Source of the DNA: an archaeon
Lineage (GTDB): Archaea; Thermoproteota; Nitrososphaeria; Nitrososphaerales; UBA183
Direction of reading: 5' to 3'
DNA: 33,799 bases
Assembly (NCBI GenBank): GCA_021828185.1
Contig: JAKASI010000013.1
Location: forward strand, 1-33,799
In this document: piece by piece, positions 1-8,658 of the stretch
Layout: each line of letters opens with the position of its first letter
How positions within the stretch are numbered: the stretch's first letter is position 1
Program-made: the position numbers and the translations under genes
The notes under the pieces: generated by a model
What the model was told of the DNA's origin: nothing
The model's input: only the letters and a program-made list of their open reading frames with translations
Databases searched by the model: none

Positions 1-156
1 CGTCCTTCCTGATGTTCGGGTTGATGTTCATGAGAAGCAGGTGGCACGACAACGATACAACCTGCGGTGCCAAATGTTGCTGAACGTCAGGTCAACTTAA
101 ATCACACGGTCGAGGGACAGCATCGAAACTTAAAGCCTGACACGAAACCCGAATAT

Positions 157-174
157 ACCTAATTCTAATTAGGT
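157..174. promoter_or_regulatory. Perfect 8+2+8 inverted repeat, candidate operator
   Basis: The bases ACCTAATT, CT, AATTAGGT form a perfect palindrome. It abuts an AT-rich TATA-like element (GTTAAATT, about 173-180) that lies some 31-38 bases before the ATG at 211. A second TATA-like stretch (CTTAAAG, about 129-135) lies further upstream. A palindrome overlapping the factor-B/TATA region is the usual place for an archaeal repressor site, so regulation of the downstream redox genes is inferred. The binding protein is unknown. Confidence 0.45.
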
Positions 175-210
175 TAAATTCCCATATCCGCCCCGGACGT
201 ACCCTGGGCC

Positions 211-537
211 ATGCAGGGCATCCACGATGCGAAGAGTGCGACGAAATGGCTGGAGGGGCAAGTCATTTCGTATCTCTACGGAGGGACAGACGAGCACGGC
301 CTGAGTCGATGCGTGAACAAGCTCACGTCGACATACAAAGTCTCGCCGCGAGACATCAAGTCACTGTTTGAATCGGTGGAAAACAACCTCACGACATACT
401 ACGGGGGCAGATACCGCCTCGCCTACGGCGCGATGGGAAGGCGATTCGGAGAGACGAGTTTCACAGAGAGCCACCAGAAGAAAGCAATCTTGCAGTCGCT
501 GGGAAACGTAAGCCGGGCGCTTTCGGATTCGAGATGA
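211..537 (+). CDS. Unrecognised 108-residue protein, first gene of the redox island
   Basis: I do not recognise this family. The ATG at 211 sits 31-38 bases after a TATA-like GTTAAATT, so the transcript is leaderless or nearly so. The product is soluble and mostly polar, with no signal peptide or membrane segment, one Cys (near residue 34), and a Tyr/Gly-rich middle (TYYGGRYRLAYGAMGRRFG). It ends 12 bases before the zinc ferredoxin start on the same strand, so the two are probably co-transcribed. Codon use resembles the neighbours, and the reading frame is clear from promoter to stop, which supports a real gene. Its link to redox metabolism rests only on position. Confidence 0.6.
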   Translation: MQGIHDAKSATKWLEGQVISYLYGGTDEHGLSRCVNKLTSTYKVSPRDIKSLFESVENNLTTYYGGRYRLAYGAMGRRFGETSFTESHQKKAILQSLGNVSRALSDSR

Positions 538-549
538 GGGGAGAGGAGC

Positions 550-978
550 GTGGTCAGACCAGTAGATTACAAGACGAAACCCATCGACCCCGATTTCCTC
601 TCAAAGCCAGACGAGTTCCCAGTCACCGGTGAGCATAACGGCCACAAGGTCAGGGCGCAGGGGCTTTCGAGGACGAGCGGCGATGGCAGCCCCTATCCCA
701 CCACCCAGGGGATACACGGCAGTCAGGTGGCGGTGGACTGGGAGACGTGCATCGCCGACGGAGTCTGCATGGACGTCTGTCCCGTCTTCGTCTTCGAATG
801 GGCCCTCATCCCCGGCCAGGCAGGGACGGGGAAGGACAAGATAATCGAGCAGAGCACAGACGAGTGGAACAACTATCGGACCGATAAGTCGGAGCCGATA
901 AGGGAGCCAGACTGCATCTTCTGCATGGCGTGTGAAACCAGCTGTCCGACCCAAGCCATCAAGATTACCCAGCCCTAG
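550..978 (+). CDS. zfx: Zinc-containing 7Fe/8Fe dicluster ferredoxin
   Basis: A soluble electron carrier, the expected acceptor of the oxoacid oxidoreductase encoded just downstream. The 142-residue product aligns from memory with Sulfolobus-type zinc ferredoxin. The N-terminal extension carries GEHNGHKV (His29, His32) and GIHG (His56), the family's zinc-binding histidines. Cluster I has Cys67, Asp70, Cys73 and Cys77. Asp replaces one Cys, as in proteins with a [3Fe-4S] cluster. Cluster II has Cys122, Cys125, Cys128 and Cys132. The start is GTG, preceded by a purine-rich GGGGAGAGGAG ribosome site. The loop between the clusters (about residues 88-116) is somewhat longer than in the Sulfolobus protein. 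The family assignment is firm; the metal content is inferred. Confidence 0.93.
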   Translation: MVRPVDYKTKPIDPDFLSKPDEFPVTGEHNGHKVRAQGLSRTSGDGSPYPTTQGIHGSQVAVDWETCIADGVCMDVCPVFVFEWALIPGQAGTGKDKIIEQSTDEWNNYRTDKSEPIREPDCIFCMACETSCPTQAIKITQP

Positions 979-1004
979 AGCGATTAGAGGTGTGAATAGA
1001 CTAG

Positions 1005-1145
1005 TTGGTGGCTAACGAAACGCGCTTGGACGTCTGTCCCGGTTGCCAGAACCCCATCGACCAGTGCAGGTGCGCCTGTCCGTCGTGCGGCCAGGTCGAA
1101 GGGTGCGACTGCGCCATTGGGCCCGGCGTGGCAACGGGAGGATAG
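1005..1145 (+). CDS. Cys-rich 46-residue miniprotein, putative metal binder
   Basis: A short open frame starts with TTG at 1005 and ends with TAG at 1143-1145. It has eight cysteines, at residues 11, 14, 21, 23, 25, 28, 34 and 36. They fall in motifs CPGC, CRCAC, CPSC and CDC, resembling paired zinc knuckles or a small metallothionein or Fe-S binder. It lies between the zinc ferredoxin (27 bases before) and korA, whose likely GTG start is 4 bases after its stop. This tight spacing makes co-translation likely. The frame also overlaps a spurious 5' extension of korA. I know of no named family. Coding status is inferred from Cys spacing and position. Confidence 0.55.
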   Translation: MVANETRLDVCPGCQNPIDQCRCACPSCGQVEGCDCAIGPGVATGG

Positions 1146-1149
1146 CAGG

Positions 1150-4087
<2,938 letters not shown>

Positions 4088-4161
4088 GGTCGCCTCGGAT
4101 GGAGTGTGATGGATGCTACGTCATGAAATTGTCGCGTGCATGGAAGGTCAGGTGAGCCCGA

Positions 4162-5385
4162 TTGCCAGATCGTGCGGATTACCTGATTGTCGGCGGAGGC
4201 GTGGCGGGAGGGCATGCAGCCTACGCGATTAGGAAGCAGGACAGGACTGGGAGGATAGTGGTCGTCTCTAATGAAAGGCAGTTCCCTTACGACCGCGTCC
4301 CTCTATCCAAGGAGTTTCTTGGGGGGAAGAGGAAAAGAAAAGAGCTCTTCTTCAAGGGTGACTCGTACTATCCAAGGAACAAAGTAGAGGTGATCAGGGG
4401 GCGCCGCGCCGAGGCGCTCGACGTTTCGAGCAAGACGCTGCGGCTTGACGACGGACAGGCTTTCTCCTACAGACGGCTGCTACTTGCGACAGGGGGGCAC
4501 CCCAGGAAGATGCAGTTGCCCGGGTCGGACCTCGCTGGAATCTATTACCTGAGGACACTCGAAGACTGCGACGCCATAAGGAAGGCATCGTCAGACGCCG
4601 GCGAGGCCGTGATCGTCGGGGGCGGGTTCATAGGATGTGAGGTCGCAGCGACGCTCCGCAGCAGGGGCCTAAAGGTTACCCTCGTGGAACTGGCCGACCA
4701 TCTACTGGGCGCAGCGATTGACGAAAAGACTGCCGGCTGGATTCAGGAATACCACACCAAACAGGGTGTGAAGGTCCTGACCAAGACGACAGTCAACGAA
4801 TTTGTTGGCAAGGACGGGCGGGTGACGGGCGTGAAGCTAGGGGGCGGCCTTGTAGTCCCCACAGATTTCGTGGCGGTGGGGGTGGGCATCATACCGAATA
4901 CCGAGATTGCCGAAGAGGCGGGCCTCAAGGTGGACAGGGGCATCGTCGTCGATGAGCGCCTCAGGACGAGCGCGACGGGCGTGTATGCCGCGGGGGATGT
5001 CGCAAGGTTCTACAGCCCAATCCTCAAGCGCGTCATGAGGGTGGAGCATTACGACGTGGCAGAGAGGCAGGGCGCAGTCGCTGGGTCGAACATGGCTGGC
5101 AGAAGGGCCACTTTCGACGAGCTTCCCTACTTCTTCTCCAACCAGTACGACCTCGAGATAAACGCGTATGGAGACCTATCCAGCCGGACATCTACAGTCC
5201 TCAGGGGGGGTCTGAATTCCAGCGCAGGTTTCTTGCAGTTCTACTTCAACGGGACGGTCCTCGATGGGGTTCTCTCCATAAATCGGGATTGGGATGAGAT
5301 AGAGAAGGCAAAGGCCTTGGTCGAGAGGAGAAAGGCGATCGACGACCCTTCAGCGGTCGGGGATGAATCGAGGGCTCTGAGATAG
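4162..5385 (+). CDS. BphA4-type FAD-dependent NAD(P)H:ferredoxin reductase
   Basis: A flavoprotein expected to move electrons between NAD(P)H and a small Fe-S carrier. The FAD-binding GGGVAGG is at residues 11-17. PYDRVPLSK at 42-50 is typical of the BphA4 and Rieske-ferredoxin reductase group. The NAD-binding VIVGGGFIGCE is at about 150-160, and the second FAD motif GVYAAGDV at about 273-280. No CxxC redox disulphide is seen, which argues against thioredoxin reductase or lipoamide dehydrogenase. The 407 residues match the family. The start is TTG at 4162, preceded by GGTGA. The stop TAG directly abuts the ATG of the DUF488 gene. A Rieske ferredoxin gene three positions downstream is the obvious partner, by inference. 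Confidence 0.9.
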   Translation: MPDRADYLIVGGGVAGGHAAYAIRKQDRTGRIVVVSNERQFPYDRVPLSKEFLGGKRKRKELFFKGDSYYPRNKVEVIRGRRAEALDVSSKTLRLDDGQAFSYRRLLLATGGHPRKMQLPGSDLAGIYYLRTLEDCDAIRKASSDAGEAVIVGGGFIGCEVAATLRSRGLKVTLVELADHLLGAAIDEKTAGWIQEYHTKQGVKVLTKTTVNEFVGKDGRVTGVKLGGGLVVPTDFVAVGVGIIPNTEIAEEAGLKVDRGIVVDERLRTSATGVYAAGDVARFYSPILKRVMRVEHYDVAERQGAVAGSNMAGRRATFDELPYFFSNQYDLEINAYGDLSSRTSTVLRGGLNSSAGFLQFYFNGTVLDGVLSINRDWDEIEKAKALVERRKAIDDPSAVGDESRALR

Positions 5386-5739
5386 ATGATAAGAATCCAG
5401 AAGTCGATCTACGACGAGGCCGAGCCTTCAGACGGAAAACGGATCCTCGTGATGAGAATCTGGCCGAGAGGCATCTCGAAAGGCAAGGTCGATGTCTGGA
5501 TGAAGGACCTGGGGACCCCGAAGGAGTTGATAAGGCAATGGAAAGATGGAAAGGTCTCTTGGAACAAGTTCGCGACCAAGTACAAAGAGAGCCTAAAAGG
5601 GAAAGAGGGGCTTCCCAGGGACCTGGCAGCCGAGTCCAGAAAGGGAACAACCACACTGCTGTGCACAGAGAGGAATCCGACAACCTGCCACAGGTCTCTC
5701 CTGAAAGACGCGGTAGAGGGGATCTCGGGGACTGAATAG
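5386..5739 (+). CDS. DUF488 family protein (YeaO-like)
   Basis: A 117-residue protein of the DUF488 family. Visible family signatures are the N-terminal SIYDEAE...RILVMRIWPRGISK and the C-terminal LLCTERNPTTCHRSLL, with two conserved Cys and the CHR triad. The family's biochemical role is not established. It often sits beside redox or stress genes. It begins at the base after the FAD reductase stop, so it is translationally coupled to it, and it precedes the four-Cys protein by 4 bases. The C-terminal Cys-rich motif could bind metal or act in redox chemistry, but that is a guess. Confidence 0.85.
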   Translation: MIRIQKSIYDEAEPSDGKRILVMRIWPRGISKGKVDVWMKDLGTPKELIRQWKDGKVSWNKFATKYKESLKGKEGLPRDLAAESRKGTTTLLCTERNPTTCHRSLLKDAVEGISGTE

Positions 5740-5743
5740 TTCC

Positions 5744-6058
5744 ATGCGAACGAAGGGAACGGAACCAGAGCTCCAGAGAAGCCTAAGGAGGCTGGCCTGG
5801 CAGTATGAGAATTGCCTGGCGTGCGCGTGGTTCTCACCCAACGACCCGATCAACGCCGACCTGCTGGAGCGCGGAAAGTGCGTTCATCCGAAGCTGAGAG
5901 AGTACAACCTAATCGTTTCAGGGCGCGACTGGTGCAACCTCTTCGAGGAAACGACACGGAGGCGCATCGATGCCCTTCAGGAGGAAGCAATGAAGGCCGA
6001 AGAGAAACTAGGACTTGCACACAGCCAGGCTGGGACGGTACGGCGGGGTGAGAAGTGA
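5744..6058 (+). CDS. Small four-Cys protein, HiPIP-like Fe-S site candidate
   Basis: An unannotated 104-residue protein with exactly four Cys: 24, 27, 46 and 64 (CLAC, GKCVHPK, GRDWC). The order CxxC, Cys about 18 later, then GxxWC about 17 later resembles the Cys layout and Gly-Trp-Cys ending of high-potential iron-sulphur sites. A zinc site is equally possible. The C-terminal third is a charged helix (residues 68-90). There is no signal peptide, so it is probably cytoplasmic. It lies 4 bases after DUF488 and 3 bases before the Rieske gene, inside one probable operon with an FAD reductase. The redox role is inferred from context. Confidence 0.65.
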   Translation: MRTKGTEPELQRSLRRLAWQYENCLACAWFSPNDPINADLLERGKCVHPKLREYNLIVSGRDWCNLFEETTRRRIDALQEEAMKAEEKLGLAHSQAGTVRRGEK

Positions 6059-6061
6059 AAG

Positions 6062-6376
6062 TTGCCTGGCGAATTCGTGAGAGTCGCAAGCAGAAACGAG
6101 ATCCAAGAGGGTAAGATGAAGGAAGTCAGCGTCGGCGCGAACAAAATCATGCTGGCGAAGGTCGGAGGAGAGTTCTTCGCGATAGGAAACTCGTGCACCC
6201 ATATGGGCGGACCTCTCGCAGGAGGGAGGTTGGAGGGCCACGTCGTGACCTGCCCGTGGCACGGCTCTCAGTTCGACGTCAGGACAGGAGAAGTAGTCCG
6301 GTCACCGGCGGGCAAGCCTGAACCACGTTACGAGGTGCGGGTTGAAGGAGAGCATATCCTGCTCAAGACGACTTGA
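6062..6376 (+). CDS. Rieske [2Fe-2S] ferredoxin
   Basis: A soluble small Rieske ferredoxin of the dioxygenase/nitrite-reductase small-subunit type. The cluster ligands are in CTHMGG (Cys45, His47) and CPWHGS (Cys64, His67). The 104-residue length is the whole domain, with no membrane anchor. This rules out the respiratory bc1 Rieske protein. The start is TTG at 6062, three bases after the preceding stop. No oxygenase or nitrite reductase large subunit is nearby, so the final acceptor is unknown. The upstream BphA4-type reductase is the likely electron donor. After it come about 180 bases without a gene. Confidence 0.92.
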   Translation: MPGEFVRVASRNEIQEGKMKEVSVGANKIMLAKVGGEFFAIGNSCTHMGGPLAGGRLEGHVVTCPWHGSQFDVRTGEVVRSPAGKPEPRYEVRVEGEHILLKTT

Positions 6377-6521
6377 GCCACGCGTGGTCGAGGGCAGCGC
6401 CCCAAATCCTTGTTAAGGAGCGCGACAGAGGAATTCGCGTGACTCGCTGGCGTCGGACCCTCATATCCGCTTGTAAATCCAAGCCGCATCACCTCCTGAC
6501 AGGAACGTAACCAGGTAAGCA

Positions 6522-6530
6522 TTCTTATCT
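6522..6530 (+). promoter_or_regulatory. TATA-like box for the OB-fold gene
   Basis: TTCTTATCT lies 28-36 bases before the TTG at 6558, the spacing expected for a leaderless archaeal transcript. The rest of the 6377-6557 gap shows no gene or tRNA that I can support. Confidence 0.45.
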
Positions 6531-6557
6531 TGAGGTTCGGCTATGTGAGCTTAAGGC

Positions 6558-6878
6558 TTGAAGATAGCTGAAATTAAGGAGGGGCTGCGTCACGTAGATG
6601 TAACAGGAGAAATCGTCAAATCATCGGAGCCCTACGAACGGTTCATGGGGCTAGATTTCGGAACCTTTGAACCTGTCACCTACACGCTCAGAGACGCTGT
6701 AATCAAAGACGATACTGGGTCAATTAACGTGCGCCTGGTCGGGGATGAATGGTGCGAGATGAGCGAAATCGGAAATATCCTCACCATCAGGAATTGCTAT
6801 TCGGCGATAAGCGAAAGCGATGACCTTTGCCTGATTGTCCGCGAGGGCGCGGCAGTAGAAGTAGCGGCCGGCAGATGA
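6558..6878 (+). CDS. Small OB-fold nucleic-acid-binding protein (RPA/SSB-like)
   Basis: A 106-residue protein with the look of a single OB-fold. Residues 1-30 (EGLRHVDVTGEIV) form the typical first strands. DAVIKDDTGSINVRLVGDEW and the following IGNILTIRNC match the central strands of archaeal single-stranded DNA-binding (RPA-like) domains. Usual archaeal SSB or RPA proteins carry more domains or an acidic tail. This one is a lone fold with no zinc finger. It starts with TTG, with a TATA-like element 28 bases upstream. It lies at the edge of the accessory island, so it could be a housekeeping gene or an element-borne SSB. Substrate is inferred from fold only. Confidence 0.7.
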   Translation: MKIAEIKEGLRHVDVTGEIVKSSEPYERFMGLDFGTFEPVTYTLRDAVIKDDTGSINVRLVGDEWCEMSEIGNILTIRNCYSAISESDDLCLIVREGAAVEVAAGR

Positions 6879-6958
6879 GTAAGATATGCCGAAGCGGAGA
6901 GGCTGAAGGGCGAGCACCGCTTTCAAAGAGACCCTGACCGATATTTCGCAAGCAAGAG

Positions 6959-7150
6959 TTAGGACGATTCCCTGAAGGCCGGGCCTTTTATCATCCCCGG
7001 GCGCAAAACGGTTCCGACCTCTTTCAGGATGGATTCGGATACCACAATTTGGAATCGGCCGTCGATTCCCCTGTCAAGCAGTTGCCTTGGTTTGCCCCTG
7101 GATATTACTGCACTAACTATGACGTTAGTGTCGAGGACGACTCGAAGCAT
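6959..7150 (-). pseudogene. Truncated PIN-domain toxin (VapC remnant)
   Basis: The 63-residue frame begins MLRVVLDTNVIVSAVISRG, a PIN-domain N-terminus with the first catalytic Asp (residue 7) and the conserved Glu in ILKEV. PIN toxins are normally about 130 residues. Here the frame stops soon after residue 55, with an unrelated tail, and the later acidic residues are missing. No continuation is visible in the 80 bases beyond. It follows the AbrB-type antitoxin gene by 9 bases, the usual VapBC order. It is almost certainly inactive as a ribonuclease. Confidence 0.8.
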
Positions 7151-7159
7151 CCTCTCGTC

Positions 7160-7435
7160 CTATCTGCTTCGGTGCCTCTCCCTTCTGACCGCCGCAATCT
7201 CGTCAAGGATCTCCTTCTCTGAAATCTTCAGCTTCTTCGCATCCATCGCCCTGAAAATCTCGTCCCATTCCTTTCTCAGGTCGGGAAGCTCCAGCCTCTT
7301 CATTATGACCGTGTCCCCCCTTCCATAGACCAGGAACTTGGTCCTAGGCTTTATCCCGAGTTCCTTCCTCAAGGACTTGGGTATGACAACCTGTCCCTTC
7401 TCGCTGACCGTGGTCACCTCTGGTCCCTGTGCCAT
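7160..7435 (-). CDS. vapB: AbrB/SpoVT-type antitoxin (VapB)
   Basis: A 91-residue protein with an N-terminal swapped-hairpin AbrB domain (VTTVSEKGQVVIPKSLRKEL, then IKPRTKFLVYGRGDTVIMKR). A charged helical tail follows, of the kind that wraps the PIN toxin. It should bind its own promoter and neutralise VapC. ATG at 7435 is preceded on the minus strand by an AATATCTTAC element at about 7455-7464. A short inverted repeat (CTTAC...GTAAG, 7439-7458) lies right at the start and could be its operator. The partner toxin downstream is truncated, leaving an orphan antitoxin or regulator. Confidence 0.88.
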   Translation of the reverse strand: MAQGPEVTTVSEKGQVVIPKSLRKELGIKPRTKFLVYGRGDTVIMKRLELPDLRKEWDEIFRAMDAKKLKISEKEILDEIAAVRRERHRSR

Positions 7436-7494
7436 GTCTTACCAGTATGAAAGTAAGATATTACTACCATAAATTGGCTCTGATGGGAACTACC

Positions 7495-7640
7495 AATCCT
7501 GTTCCAGTCGGGGAACTTCAGCACTGCCTTCCCTGTAGGCAGGGCCGCGAGGTATTCCCATCCTCCCGTCAGGTAGGTATCTACCTCGTCGATTGGTATG
7601 CCTCTCTGGTGGTTCCCATGTTCGCTGCGGTGCAGTTCCA
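7495..7640 (-). pseudogene. Relic of an integrase C-terminal tail
   Basis: Read on the minus strand, this stretch encodes GNHQR, IPIDEVDTYLT, GGWEY and AALPTGKAVLKFP in one frame. That is about 80% identical over 36 residues to the last residues (about 381-416) of the complete integrase at 8659-9915. The DNA also aligns without gaps over about 120 bases, roughly three quarters identical. Similarity stops abruptly at about 7640, where the promoter of the next plus-strand gene begins. There is no start codon or catalytic domain. It is probably a leftover of a second, older integrase gene. Confidence 0.8.
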
Positions 7641-7645
7641 GCGTA

Positions 7646-7653
7646 CTTAAATA
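7646..7653 (+). promoter_or_regulatory. TATA box for the 75-residue RHH-like gene
   Basis: CTTAAATA lies 24-31 bases before the ATG at 7677, fitting a leaderless transcript. It starts right where the integrase relic ends. Confidence 0.6.
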
Positions 7654-7676
7654 GAATACCCCGGTTATACCATAGT

Positions 7677-7904
7677 ATGACCGTAATCAAGACGGCGATT
7701 TCCATGACCCCGGAGCTGTACTCGGCTCTGATGAGGGCGGCCTTGGCGAAGAACGACAGCGTTTCGCGCCGGATAGAGATCTACCTTCGCGAGAACCCTT
7801 CTGTCCAGAAGTACATCCGCGAGGTGGAAGCCGAGCCGCTGGTGGGCGCACATGCGGTCCGTTCGAAGAGGGCAATGGCCGATAGGCCCGCACCAAGGAA
7901 CTAG
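7677..7904 (+). CDS. Small ribbon-helix-helix-like DNA-binding protein
   Basis: A 75-residue protein. Residues 1-45 (MTVIKTAISMTPELYSALMR, then a helix ending SVSRRIEIYLREN) fit the ribbon-helix-helix pattern: a short beta strand, a helix starting at TPELYSALM, a turn, and a second helix from SVSRRIE. Such proteins are small repressors on plasmids, viruses and toxin-antitoxin loci. The C-terminal 25 residues are basic and probably disordered. ATG at 7677 is chosen because a clear TATA box sits 24-31 bases upstream; longer frames would run through that promoter. The fold is inferred from pattern, not proven. Confidence 0.65.
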   Translation: MTVIKTAISMTPELYSALMRAALAKNDSVSRRIEIYLRENPSVQKYIREVEAEPLVGAHAVRSKRAMADRPAPRN

Positions 7905-7954
7905 CCATCTCGTCGTAGGGAGCTGAGAATCCTCGCGAAGAGGAGCACTTCTCA

Positions 7955-7963
7955 CTTGTATAA
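7955..7963 (+). promoter_or_regulatory. TATA-like box before the winged-helix-like gene
   Basis: CTTGTATAA lies 21-29 bases before the GTG at 7984. A second AT-rich element (CTTATATAA, 7965-7973) follows at once and would be too close for a leaderless start there. Confidence 0.5.
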
Positions 7964-7983
7964 CCTTATATAATTGCCCCCCC

Positions 7984-8349
7984 GTGGCAAGATCAGGTAG
8001 GTTGGCCTTGGCCCTCCAGAACGTGTCCCGCAACCATGCTTCCGCAACGAAGGTCCTGCACGAGCCGACCCTGTCGACCGTGATGATGATAGAGAAGGGG
8101 ATTTTGGACCACAAGAAGTACCCCACGAGGATGGAACTTTGGAGGTCCCTCCCAAAGGGGGTTCAGTACCAGACGTTCCAGAGGGTACTTCGCTACCTGG
8201 AGGACCACGGAACCATAGCCATCGACGGCGGCGGTAAAATCTACTACACTGGTGTCAACAACGAGAGACTACGCCTTCTCCTAGAGGAGAGTGTCCCAGC
8301 TAAGAAGTTCGGTAGCCGAACCTCTTATCGTACTCCTTATGAGACATGA
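7984..8349 (+). CDS. Putative winged-helix protein of the accessory island
   Basis: An unnamed 121-residue protein. Residues about 32-90 resemble a winged helix: a helix around TVMMIEKGILD, then YPTRMELWRSL, a recognition-type helix QTFQRVLRYLEDHG, and a wing AIDGGGKIYYTG. The N-terminal 30 residues are basic. I chose GTG at 7984 because a TATA-like element lies about 25 bases upstream. Internal ATGs at residues 34-35 are possible starts. Its 3' end overlaps the convergent RelE/ParE-like gene by 50 bases. It may regulate the integrase/toxin operon, by inference only. Confidence 0.6.
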   Translation: MARSGRLALALQNVSRNHASATKVLHEPTLSTVMMIEKGILDHKKYPTRMELWRSLPKGVQYQTFQRVLRYLEDHGTIAIDGGGKIYYTGVNNERLRLLLEESVPAKKFGSRTSYRTPYET

Positions 8350-8581
8350 TGTCGAAGATGAAAACCGAGACGCCGTCTCCGACGTTCCTGATGGTGTAAG
8401 TCGACCGGTAGCCCTGAGGATGATCATAGCGGAATAGGACATTGACCCCGTACTTGTCCCTGTAGTACTTGGGAATCCGGTCCTTGGGGACGTTGTCCCC
8501 CGCGAACATGTTCTCTGCCAGGACCTGTTGCATATCGTCGACCCACTTCCGTCTAACATCGGCAGGGGGGAGGCTATCCAT
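8300..8581 (-). CDS. RelE/ParE-like toxin candidate
   Basis: A 93-residue protein with features of an archaeal RelE/ParE-like group: an N-terminal helical half with AGDNVPKDRIPKYYRDKYG, then VLFRYDHPQGYRSTYTI, then a strand VFIFDIMSHKEYDKRFGY. The Arg-Tyr-rich core and the HKEYDKRFGY ending are the parts I recognise. No antitoxin is immediately adjacent on the same strand. The gene follows the integrase by 77 bases and may share its transcript. ATG at 8581 has GAGGAG just upstream. Its end overlaps the convergent winged-helix-like gene by 50 bases. Toxicity is inference. Confidence 0.6.
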   Translation of the reverse strand: MDSLPPADVRRKWVDDMQQVLAENMFAGDNVPKDRIPKYYRDKYGVNVLFRYDHPQGYRSTYTIRNVGDGVSVFIFDIMSHKEYDKRFGYRTS

Positions 8582-8658
8582 GAACTCCTCGAACTCGGTA
8601 ACAAGCCTGACAGATTGTGGTCGTCTTGGGATACTCTCATCCTACTCCAAATTTGTCC

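Noticed and set aside
1..31. Minus-strand ATG at base 31 opening MNINPNIRKD off the left edge
   Set aside because: Only ten codons are visible and there is no ribosome site; a TATA-like element lies about 65 bases away. It is too little to call a gene.
4099..4155. 18-codon frame with a CDGC motif between korB and the FAD reductase gene
   Set aside because: It is very short and its only support is one CxxC. It may be chance, although another Cys-rich miniprotein exists upstream of korA.
7439..7458. Short inverted repeat at the vapB start as a proven operator
   Set aside because: Arms are only five bases, so it is mentioned with vapB as a possibility and not listed separately.
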